Source: Burkholderiaceae bacterium
GTDB taxonomy: Bacteria > Pseudomonadota > Gammaproteobacteria > Burkholderiales > Burkholderiaceae_C
NCBI GenBank assembly: GCA_913776825.1
Contig: CAJYPV010000008.1
Coordinates: 62,001 to 126,000, forward strand
Reading direction: 5' to 3'
Length of the DNA: 64,000 nt
Shown piece after piece: positions 54,575 to 64,000 of the stretch (the stretch's first letter is position 1; each line of letters opens with the position of its first letter). The notes below the pieces were generated by a model that worked only from the letters and a program-made list of their open reading frames with translations, ran no database searches and was not told where the DNA came from. The position numbers and the translations under genes are program-made.

Positions 54575-55846
54575 ATGCCGCGCCCGCGCGCGGCGCCGAC
54601 GCCGCAGCGATCGGTCGCGGGGCTCGTCGCCGCCTTGAGCGCCACGCTGCTGATTGCCGCCTGTGGCGGCGGACCGCCGAAAGCACGCGTCGAGGAACAG
54701 CAGCAACAGCGCGACTTCGCCAACCGAGGCTATGTCGGCGCGGTCGTGGCGCCGACCGGGCCGGTGAGCGTGCAAGGGTTGAGCGTGCGGCTGCGCAACG
54801 ATGTCTACCGGCTCAGCCTGAGCGCCAGCAGCGGTGACGCGACCGACACGCCGCGCCCGATGGTGCTGTACCTGCCCGGCCTGGGCGAATCCGACAGCGC
54901 CGGCCATGCCTGGCGACAGGCCTGGGCGGCGTCGGGTTATGCGGTGCTCACCGTGCAGGTGCTGGACGACGATGCCAATGCCTGGGGCTCGGAGCTGGCG
55001 CGAGCCGCCGAATTCCATCAGCTCGGCCGGCAGCACTTCGCCGAGTCCGAATTGCGCCGACGCGTGGCCCGACTCGACACGCTGCTGCTCGAACTCCGGC
55101 GTCTGGGCCAGGCGGCCGAGCGTCCATGGCGCTCGCTGGACTGGTCGCGCCTGGCGGTGGCGGGTTTCGACCTCGGCGCGCAGACGGCGCTGGCCCTCGC
55201 GGGCGAGCCGCTGTCGGACGGCAGCGTGCTGCATCTCCAATCGATCACGCCACGCGCCACCGTGGTCATCAGCCCGCAGGTGATGCGCGAACCGCAGCCT
55301 GCGGACTACCAGGCCATCCGCGGCCCGGTGCTGGGCATCACCGGCGATCACGACGAGGATTTGCTCGGGCTGGTCAGCCAGACCCGCTGGCGCCGCGCGC
55401 CGTGGGAAGCGATGCCGGCCGGCCGCGGTTGGCTGCTGCGGGTGGATGCGGTGCGGCACACCGCCTTCAGCGGCACGGAAGCGCCGGCCACGCCGGAGAA
55501 GCCGGATGCCGCCTCTCGCCGCGCCGAGGGTGGCGGCGGCGGTGGCGGTGGTGGTGGCCGTCGTCGCGGCGGCGGCATGCCGGGCGGCATGACACGGATG
55601 GCGCCTGTGCCGGACATGCCCGACTACCGCGCGCTGCATGAGCAGCAACTCGGACTGGTCGCTGCGCGTCAGGTCAGCGTCGCCTTCCTGGATCAGCAGC
55701 TGAAGTCGTCGACGGCGGCGAGCGATTGGCTGGCCACGCAAGCGAATGGCTGGATGGGCCGATGGGGCCGGTTGATCCCGTCCGGATCGGCCGCGTCAGC
55801 GATGCCGCCGCCGGTCAGGCCGACGACCACACCCTTGCCCCGCTGA
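54575..55846 (+). CDS. Alpha/beta-hydrolase-like lipoprotein with a glycine/arginine insert
   Basis: The ATG at 54575 gives a lipoprotein leader (LVAALSATLLIAAC) and a 423-residue product. The mature domain (MVLYLPGLGESDSAGHAWRQAWAASGYAVLTVQ, LAVAGFDLGAQTALALAG, GPVLGITGDHDEDLLG, VDAVRHTAFSG) has hydrolase topology. The nucleophile elbow is GFDLGAQ, with Asp where Ser is usual, so the catalytic set is changed or the protein is inactive. A run of ten Gly and an Arg cluster (near 55530-55590) precedes the C-terminal helices. Several earlier ATGs are in frame but give no leader. Confidence 0.7.
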   Translation: MPRPRAAPTPQRSVAGLVAALSATLLIAACGGGPPKARVEEQQQQRDFANRGYVGAVVAPTGPVSVQGLSVRLRNDVYRLSLSASSGDATDTPRPMVLYLPGLGESDSAGHAWRQAWAASGYAVLTVQVLDDDANAWGSELARAAEFHQLGRQHFAESELRRRVARLDTLLLELRRLGQAAERPWRSLDWSRLAVAGFDLGAQTALALAGEPLSDGSVLHLQSITPRATVVISPQVMREPQPADYQAIRGPVLGITGDHDEDLLGLVSQTRWRRAPWEAMPAGRGWLLRVDAVRHTAFSGTEAPATPEKPDAASRRAEGGGGGGGGGGRRRGGGMPGGMTRMAPVPDMPDYRALHEQQLGLVAARQVSVAFLDQQLKSSTAASDWLATQANGWMGRWGRLIPSGSAASAMPPPVRPTTTPLPR

Positions 55847-55849
55847 CGC

Positions 55850-56728
55850 TCACAGCGTGCGCACCATCTCCACATGCGCGATGCCGGCTTCCTCGAAGAC
55901 CGGTCCGCGCCGCTGGAAACCGGAGCGGGTGTAGAAGCCTTCGGCGCTGAGCTGCGCATGCAGCAGCACCTCGCGATAGCCGTGCTCGCGCCCGGCCTGC
56001 ATCAGCGCATCCAGCACCTGCCGCCCCACCCGGCTGCCGCGCATCGACGACAGCACCGCCATGCGGCCGATCTTGGCCACGCCCGGCACATGCTCCAGCA
56101 GACGGCCGGTCGCCAGCGGACGGCCGAGCCGGTTGTAAGCGACCGCATGGGTGCAGCTTTCATCGGCGGCATCCCATTCCATCTCGGCGGGGATCTTCTG
56201 TTCTTCGACGAACACCGACTGCCGGATGCCCTTGGCATCCGCGCCCAATTCGGCCCAACTGCCCACCTTCGCATCGGTCATCAGCTCGCCGCGCTCGAAG
56301 CTGAGCAGCAGATCACGCAAGGGCTCGGGCACCGGCTTGGGGGTACGCTGGACCGCATCGGCGAACACATAGACCAGCTCGCCATGCACCAGGCATTCAT
56401 CGCCACGGAACACCGCGCAGGCGATGGTCATCGAGGTGGTGCCGACCCGGTCGGTGCGCACGCCGATGTCGATCAGCTCGTCATAGCGCGCGGCATTCAA
56501 ATACTCGAGCGTCGATTTGCGGACGAACAGGTCGCCCTGCAGCGCCTGCATCGTCGGGCCGTAGGGCAGCGCCAGCGCGCGCCAATAGCCGCCGACGGCG
56601 GTGTCGAAGTAGGTCAGGTAATGCCCGTTGAACACGATGTGCTGGGCGTCGATCTCCGACCAGCGCACGCGCAGACGTTCAAAGAAGCGGAAGCGCTCGC
56701 GCGTGGGCGGCTGTCGGTCGGTGCTCAT
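55850..56728 (-). CDS. Acyl-CoA thioesterase (YbgC/FadM type) fused to a GNAT acetyltransferase
   Basis: Residues about 15-140 form a hotdog domain with RVRWSEIDAQHIVFNGHYLTYFDTAVGGYWRAL, the YbgC/FadM signature including the catalytic Asp. Residues about 150-290 form a GNAT domain (FVEEQKIPAEMEWDAADESCTHAVAYN, GRMAVLSSMRGSRVGRQVLDALM with the Q/R-x-x-G-x-G/A acetyl-CoA loop, SAEGFYTRSGF). Both halves appear complete. The fusion suggests that one protein hydrolyses and transfers related acyl groups. The start overlaps the esterase stop by four bases. Confidence 0.88.
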   Translation of the reverse strand: MSTDRQPPTRERFRFFERLRVRWSEIDAQHIVFNGHYLTYFDTAVGGYWRALALPYGPTMQALQGDLFVRKSTLEYLNAARYDELIDIGVRTDRVGTTSMTIACAVFRGDECLVHGELVYVFADAVQRTPKPVPEPLRDLLLSFERGELMTDAKVGSWAELGADAKGIRQSVFVEEQKIPAEMEWDAADESCTHAVAYNRLGRPLATGRLLEHVPGVAKIGRMAVLSSMRGSRVGRQVLDALMQAGREHGYREVLLHAQLSAEGFYTRSGFQRRGPVFEEAGIAHVEMVRTL

Positions 56729-57699
56729 GCGGCGGTGGAATCCGGTTGGAAGGCGCGTTGAAGGGCAGCGGCGCAGGCATCGAGCGCCAGCGCCGCTTCC
56801 GGGATGCTACGCCCCATCTTGATGAAGTCATGGGTCACGCCGCGATAGAGCTCCAGTTGCACCGGATTGCCCTGCGCGCGCAGCAGGTCGGCATAGGCCA
56901 GGCCCTCGTCGATCAGCGGATCGGCTTCGGCCAGGATCAGGCAGGCCGGTGCGAGATCGGCATGGTCGTCGGCCAGCAACGGCGCGAAGCGCCAGTCCTC
57001 CCGCTGATCGCGGGGGATGTATTGATTGAAGAACCAGGCGATGGTGTCCGCATCCAGCAGATGGCCGGTGGCGAAGCGACGATGGGAATCGGTGTCGGCA
57101 TGGGCGGTCGCGCCGGGCGTGATCAACAACTGCAGCGACAGCGCCACGCCCAGTTCTTGCCGGATGTCCCGCGCATGCAGCGCGGTCACCGCCGCCAATG
57201 TGCCGCCGGCGCTGTCGCCACCGACGGCCAGGCGCCGACCATCCAGTCCCAGCGCTTCGGCCTCGCGTGCGACCCAGCGCAGCGCGGCCCAGGCATCGTC
57301 CACGGCGGCGGGGAAAGGATGCTCCGGCGCGAGGCGGTAATCGATCGCGATCACGGCCGCACCGCTGCGCAGCGCCAACTGGCGGCACAGGCTGTCATGG
57401 GTCTCCAGACTGCCGATGACGAAGCCGCCGCCGTGGAAATAGAGCAGCACCGGCAGCGGCGGGCCGTCGTCACGCGCCGTCGGCGCATACAGACGCGCGG
57501 CCAATTCCTGGGTCGGACCGGGGAAGCGCAGGTTCTCGATGCGGGCCAGCGGCGCGCGGGGCAGGTCCAGGATCTCGGCGCCCATCAGATAGGCGATGCG
57601 CGCCTGCTTCGGCGACAGGCTGGCAAACGACGGCCGATTGGCGCGGTGGATCCGCTCCAGCACGGCGGCCATGCGCGGGGTCAACAGGGTGCTACTCAA
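56725..57699 (-). CDS. Alpha/beta hydrolase, HSL-family esterase
   Basis: This 324-residue carboxylesterase has the oxyanion motif YFHGGGFVIGS, nucleophile GGDSAGGTLAA, and the Asp/His elements EADPLIDEG and GVTHDFIKMG. The start is a TTG at 57699 with GGAG six bases upstream, which yields the family-type opening SSTLLTPRMAAVLERI; ATG 57672 is the next choice. It is divergent from a TetR gene that probably controls it and forms an operon with the thioesterase-GNAT gene. Confidence 0.9.
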   Translation of the reverse strand: MSSTLLTPRMAAVLERIHRANRPSFASLSPKQARIAYLMGAEILDLPRAPLARIENLRFPGPTQELAARLYAPTARDDGPPLPVLLYFHGGGFVIGSLETHDSLCRQLALRSGAAVIAIDYRLAPEHPFPAAVDDAWAALRWVAREAEALGLDGRRLAVGGDSAGGTLAAVTALHARDIRQELGVALSLQLLITPGATAHADTDSHRRFATGHLLDADTIAWFFNQYIPRDQREDWRFAPLLADDHADLAPACLILAEADPLIDEGLAYADLLRAQGNPVQLELYRGVTHDFIKMGRSIPEAALALDACAAALQRAFQPDSTAA

Positions 57700-57810
57700 C
57701 AGGAACTCCAGGCGTGGGCCCGACCAGATACCGGACCCCAAGGAGCGGGATTTTCGCTGACAAGCGCCGGACGCAGCCGATCCCAGCAGCGGCTGACTTT
57801 TGACAGCCAG

Positions 57811-57826
57811 CCTACCAACTAGTAGA
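57811..57826 (+). promoter_or_regulatory. Candidate TetR operator, copy 1
   Basis: CCTACCAACTAGTAGA, with CTAC/GTAG arms around ACTAGT, lies between the divergent esterase and tetR genes. The identical 16 bases recur at 58543-58558. Confidence 0.7.
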
Positions 57827-57879
57827 GTGCATTCATGAGCCATCGAACCGGGCGACGCTCACGCCGCCCACCGCATCCC

Positions 57880-58467
57880 ATGACCGCACCCCTCTCGCCC
57901 AAAGCCTCGGAAATCGTCGCGCATACCCGCGCCTTGCTGGTGGCTGGCGGCTACAACAGCTTCAGCTATGCGGACCTGGCCGAGCGGGTGGGCATCACCA
58001 AAGCGAGCATCCACCACCATTTCCCCAGCAAGGCCAGCCTGGTCCAGACGGTGGTCGCGCTGTATCGGGAAGATGCCCGTGTCGCGTTGGCCGGTCTGGC
58101 CACGCAACTGCAGGATCCGCTTTCGGAATTGAATGCCTATGCCGGCTACTGGGCGGCCTGCATCCAGTCGGGCGAGCATCCCTTCTGCGTCTGCGCCATG
58201 CTGGCGACCGAACTGCCGACCATCCCCGAAGAAGTCGCACTGGAAGTGCGCGCGCATTTCGAGGACCTCACTGCGTGGCTGGCCTCGGTGCTCAGCCGGG
58301 GCGAGGCGGTCGGGCAATTCCAGCTGCCGCACAGCGCCACCATCTCCGCACGCGGCTTCATGGCCGTGGTGCACGGCGCCATGATGCTGGCGCGCGCGCT
58401 CGGCGATGCCACCGTCTTTCCCACCACGGTGCAGCCCGCCATCCTGCGGCTGACGCGGTCCGGCTGA
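57880..58467 (+). CDS. TetR-family transcriptional regulator
   Basis: This 195-residue regulator has an N-terminal HTH (ARALLVAGGYNSFSYADLAERVGITKASIHHHFPSKASLV-type, residues about 10-50) and a C-terminal ligand domain. ATG 57880 begins the conserved part; ATG 57835, nine bases after the operator, would add 15 basic residues. The shared motif upstream of this gene and of the membrane-protein gene suggests it represses both, and perhaps the divergent esterase. Confidence 0.9.
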   Translation: MTAPLSPKASEIVAHTRALLVAGGYNSFSYADLAERVGITKASIHHHFPSKASLVQTVVALYREDARVALAGLATQLQDPLSELNAYAGYWAACIQSGEHPFCVCAMLATELPTIPEEVALEVRAHFEDLTAWLASVLSRGEAVGQFQLPHSATISARGFMAVVHGAMMLARALGDATVFPTTVQPAILRLTRSG

Positions 58468-58542
58468 GCGCGCGACCTCTCAACGCCCAATCTCCCCTAT
58501 CGACCCAGGCGGCCACCACCGCCTTTCTTTTCCGCCCCACAC

Positions 58543-58558
58543 CCTACCAACTAGTAGA
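58543..58558 (+). promoter_or_regulatory. Candidate TetR operator, copy 2
   Basis: The same 16 bases as at 57811-57826, placed 15 bases before the membrane-protein ATG, where bound protein would block transcription or initiation. Confidence 0.7.
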
Positions 58559-58573
58559 TTCACAGGTCACACC

Positions 58574-59068
58574 ATGCCGAATCCTTTGTCCACGCTGGGC
58601 ATCGCCCACACGCTGCTCAGCCTCATCCCCATCGTCGCCGGCTTGTATGGCTTCGCGCGCCGGAAGCGCATCGACCCGTCCACCACCGCCGGCCGGGTCT
58701 ATCTGGCCGGCCTCTCGGTCTCGGTGCTGACCTCCTTCGGGCTGTCCAGCAGTGGTCATGTCAATGCGGGGCATGTGCTGGGCGTGCTGGCGCTGCTGGC
58801 GGCCTTCGGCGGCGCGTGGGTGGCGCCGCGGCTGACTGTCCTGGGCCGGTTGCGCGTGCCGGCGCAGACCTTCGGCCTGTCGTTCAGCTACTTCCTGCTG
58901 ATGGTGCCTGGCATCAATGAAACGCTCAGCCGGCTGCCGGTCGGCCATGCGCTGGCGACCGGTCCCGAGGATCCTCTGGTGAAGACCGTGTTGCTGGTGT
59001 GGCTGGTGATCTTCGTGGTCGGCTTCACTGCCCAATGCCTGGCGCTGAGGGATCGCGCGCGCCGCTGA
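58574..59068 (+). CDS. Polytopic membrane protein, probable TetR target
   Basis: This 164-residue protein has four or five helices (LLSLIPIVAGLYGFA, YLAGLSVSVLTSFGL, VLGVLALLAAFGGAWVA, VLLVWLVIFVVGFTAQ) and no recognised domain. It is short and lacks features of known efflux families. The operator-like motif directly upstream links it to the adjacent tetR gene. Confidence 0.75.
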   Translation: MPNPLSTLGIAHTLLSLIPIVAGLYGFARRKRIDPSTTAGRVYLAGLSVSVLTSFGLSSSGHVNAGHVLGVLALLAAFGGAWVAPRLTVLGRLRVPAQTFGLSFSYFLLMVPGINETLSRLPVGHALATGPEDPLVKTVLLVWLVIFVVGFTAQCLALRDRARR

Positions 59069-59265
59069 GCGGGCGAGGCGCGCCAACAAGAAGCGCACAA
59101 CGCGACCACAGCGTCTGCGCTCAGGTCGCCCGCCGTGTCATCCAGGTGCTACTCAGCCGGGTGATCCCGGCTTAACCTGTGCGCCACGCAAGGGTGCCGC
59201 CACCCTCCCCTTGCGACCGGCGCACCGTCACCGATGGCGACGCCCCACCCGACAAGGAGCAAGAC

Positions 59266-60411
59266 ATGGCCCTCATCCAATACCTGACGCATGTGCATCT
59301 GGAAGCCGGCGCGCGCCGGCTGCTGGCGGACGAATGCGCGCGGATCGGCATCCGGCGGCCGCTGCTGGTCACCGATGCCGGCGTGCGCGCGGCGGGCGTG
59401 CTGGCGATGGTCGAGGCCGCCTGGCCCGGCGATCCGATGCCGGTGTTCGACGCCACGCCGCCCAATCCCACCGAGGCCGCCGTGCGCGCAGCGGTGGCGA
59501 TGTTCCAGGCGGCCGGCTGCGATGGCCTGGTGGCCGTGGGCGGGGGCTCCAGCATCGATCTGGCCAAGGGCGTGGCGATTGCGGCCACCCATGAGGGCCC
59601 GTTGACGCGCTACGCCACCATCCTCGGCGGCGCGGGCGACATCACCGACCGGGCGGTGCCGCTGATCGCCGTGCCGACGACTGCCGGCACCGGGTCCGAG
59701 GTCGCGCGCGGCGCGATCCTGATCGTGGACGACGGCCGCAAGCTCGGCTTCCACAACTGGGCGCTGATGCCGAAGTCCGCGCTGTGCGATCCGGAACTCA
59801 CCCGCGGCCTGCCGCCGGCGCTCACCGCCGCCACCGGCATGGATGCGATCGCGCATTGCATGGAGACCTTCATGTCCGCGGCGTTCAACCCGGCCGCGGA
59901 CGGCATCGCGCTGGAAGGCCTGCGCCGCGGCTGGGGCCAGATCGAGCGCGCCACCGCGCACGGCGACGACCTGGCCGCGCGGCTGGACATGATGGCCGCC
60001 AGCACGCTCGGCGCCATGGCCTTCCAGAAGGGCTTGGGCTGCGTGCATTCGCTGAGCCATGCGCTGGGCGGGCTGATGCCGCGCCTGCATCACGGCACGC
60101 TGAATGCGGTGTTCCTGCCGGCGGTGATCCGCTTCAATGCGGCCCATGAGAGCCTGCGCCGCGACGACAAGATCGCCCGCATGGCGCAGGCGATGGGCCT
60201 GCCGCCCGGCACGCCGATGGAGGAACTGGCCGATGCGGTGAAAGCCATGAGCGCCCGTCTCGGGCTGCCCACCGGCCTGGCCGAGATGGGCGTCACGCCA
60301 GTGCTGTTCGACGAGACCATCGCCCGCGCCCAGCACGACCACTGTCACAAGACGAATCCGCGGGAAGCGTCCGCCAGCGACTACCGCCAGTTGCTCGAAG
60401 CCTCCATGTGA
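59266..60411 (+). CDS. Iron-containing alcohol dehydrogenase
   Basis: This 381-residue group III dehydrogenase has the NAD-binding GGGSSIDLAKGVAIA, the threonine-rich VPTTAGTGSEVARGAI and metal ligands in TGMDAIAHCMETF and HSLSHALGGLMPRLHHGTLNAV. It interconverts an alcohol and aldehyde or ketone; the substrate cannot be read from sequence. AAGGAG lies 6-7 bases before the ATG. Confidence 0.93.
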   Translation: MALIQYLTHVHLEAGARRLLADECARIGIRRPLLVTDAGVRAAGVLAMVEAAWPGDPMPVFDATPPNPTEAAVRAAVAMFQAAGCDGLVAVGGGSSIDLAKGVAIAATHEGPLTRYATILGGAGDITDRAVPLIAVPTTAGTGSEVARGAILIVDDGRKLGFHNWALMPKSALCDPELTRGLPPALTAATGMDAIAHCMETFMSAAFNPAADGIALEGLRRGWGQIERATAHGDDLAARLDMMAASTLGAMAFQKGLGCVHSLSHALGGLMPRLHHGTLNAVFLPAVIRFNAAHESLRRDDKIARMAQAMGLPPGTPMEELADAVKAMSARLGLPTGLAEMGVTPVLFDETIARAQHDHCHKTNPREASASDYRQLLEASM

Positions 60412-60462
60412 GCGCCGTCGCGCGCGGCGCGCGCGCAACGTTTCCGATCGCGCCGGCCGATC

Positions 60463-60930
60463 TCAATGTCGACGTGTGCGATTCCCGGCATCCATCGCAC
60501 GCGCCGGACGCAGCGCGGGCGTCGGATTTCCTGCAACAAAGTTGCCGGGCCGGGCGGTCAACAGCATCGCCAGCAGGTCGGTGACCTTCAACGGCTTGTA
60601 GAGCAGCCGGGCGAAGCCGGCCGCATCTGCTTTCTCCTGCGTGATCTCGGGACCGCCGCCGGTCAGGCAGACATAGGTCACATGCCGGCCCTCTTCCGCA
60701 TCGGCCAGCTTGGCCTCGTGCACCACGTCCAGGCCGTTCATGTCGGGCATGTCGAAGTCCACGAACACCAGCTCCGGCTTGAACAGCTTCGCCAGCCGCA
60801 GCCCCAGTCGCCCGCTGTAGGCCACGGCCGTGGCGCAGCCGTAGCAGCGGAACAGCTCGCTGAGCGTGCGGGCGCCCTCGGGGTCGTCGTCGATGACGAG
60901 CACCCGCAGGGCGTTGGGGGTCTGGGACAT
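60463..60930 (-). CDS. Single-domain response regulator
   Basis: This 155-residue receiver (acidic pocket Asp14-Asp16 in VIDDDPEG, phospho-acceptor Asp58 in [11 protein letters not shown], Thr90, Lys112 in LYKPLK) has no output domain, only a 30-residue basic tail. It is divergent from the poly-HAMP kinase and is its likely partner. Confidence 0.9.
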   Translation of the reverse strand: MSQTPNALRVLVIDDDPEGARTLSELFRCYGCATAVAYSGRLGLRLAKLFKPELVFVDFDMPDMNGLDVVHEAKLADAEEGRHVTYVCLTGGGPEITQEKADAAGFARLLYKPLKVTDLLAMLLTARPGNFVAGNPTPALRPARAMDAGNRTRRH

Positions 60931-61249
60931 GGCACGGGGCTCCGGACGGACAGGATCCACGCAAGCGCGGACCGGTTGATCAATCGCGCTCTCTGGCAAT
61001 CCGCGTGCCCAAAACCTCACTCCAAAACCCACCCGATCAGGCCGTCGTACAGCGCTACATTGCCGGGTCAACTGCCGTCGGACCGCCGGGACCAGCCCCC
61101 GGCGAGACCGCTCGGCAGCGCCCCGGCGCAGGCCCATCCGGTCCTTGGCGACGCGGCGCGGGACCACCGGGGACTCGGGGTCGGACGAGACGATGACAGC
61201 GCTGGCCATGGGCGGCGCAGTGACAGGGACAAGAACGCGGGAGCGAAGC
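60931..61249. other. Divergent intergenic region
   Basis: About 320 bases between the response-regulator and kinase starts. No gene or confident promoter is visible. An ATG at 61208 in frame with the kinase could extend it by 14 codons. Confidence 0.4.

Positions 61250-64000
<2,751 letters not shown>

Overview
The window is high-GC DNA (third codon positions almost all G or C) whose gene content points to a betaproteobacterium of the order Burkholderiales, most like the Roseateles/Mitsuaria/Rubrivivax group. This is inferred from gene families and gene order (an XrtA/PEP-CTERM exopolysaccharide locus, the mltG-tmk-holB-pilZ-tatD block facing ygfZ, and a DUF4936 gene); no rRNA is present to confirm it. 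I saw no tRNA or rRNA gene and no CRISPR array.

Layout. 1-5.3 kb: the 3' part of an AcnA-type aconitase with a strong terminator, then an arsenic operon arsR-arsC-acr3-arsH. 5.3-12.2 kb: a DUF3224 protein, a secreted glycerophosphodiesterase (TTG start), a secreted unknown, truD, a lone glycosyltransferase and an orphan ModA-like binding protein. 12.2-14.7 kb: a citrate/tricarballylate-type MFS transporter divergent from a LysR regulator. 14.7-18.0 kb: a small accessory island bounded by the lysR 3' end and by a second, internally deleted copy of the same lysR segment. It holds a translationally coupled pair that may be toxin and immunity genes, two small unknowns and degenerate sequence.

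18.1-41.2 kb: an XrtA (exosortase A)/PEP-CTERM exopolysaccharide locus. A long minus-strand series encodes export protein, chain-length protein, tyrosine autokinase, outer-membrane protein, ATPase, deacetylase, FemAB-like protein, TIGR03087-type glycosyltransferase, XrtA-EpsI, TIGR03088-type glycosyltransferase, amidotransferase, two more glycosyltransferases, an O-glycosylation ligase and a second deacetylase. Many of these genes overlap by 4-8 bases. It is flanked by two genes for PEP-CTERM proteins, the likely XrtA substrates. The one at 40.2 kb has a very good sigma-54 promoter with a plausible upstream activator site. The regulators PrsK/PrsR usually linked to such systems are not in the window.

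41.5-54.3 kb: a chemoreceptor, OmpA-type and ankyrin envelope proteins, and a conserved housekeeping block (tatD, pilZ, holB, tmk, mltG; divergently ygfZ, DUF4936 and a CPA2 antiporter). 54.5-60.4 kb: a hydrolase-like lipoprotein, a thioesterase-GNAT fusion, an HSL-family esterase, a TetR regulator and membrane protein sharing a 16-bp operator-like motif, and an iron-type alcohol dehydrogenase. 60.4-64 kb: a single-domain response regulator divergent from a giant soluble poly-HAMP sensor kinase built of near-identical 276-bp repeats that runs off the window.

Three intergenic arrays of short tandem repeats (8, 11 and 13 bp units) are scattered through the window.
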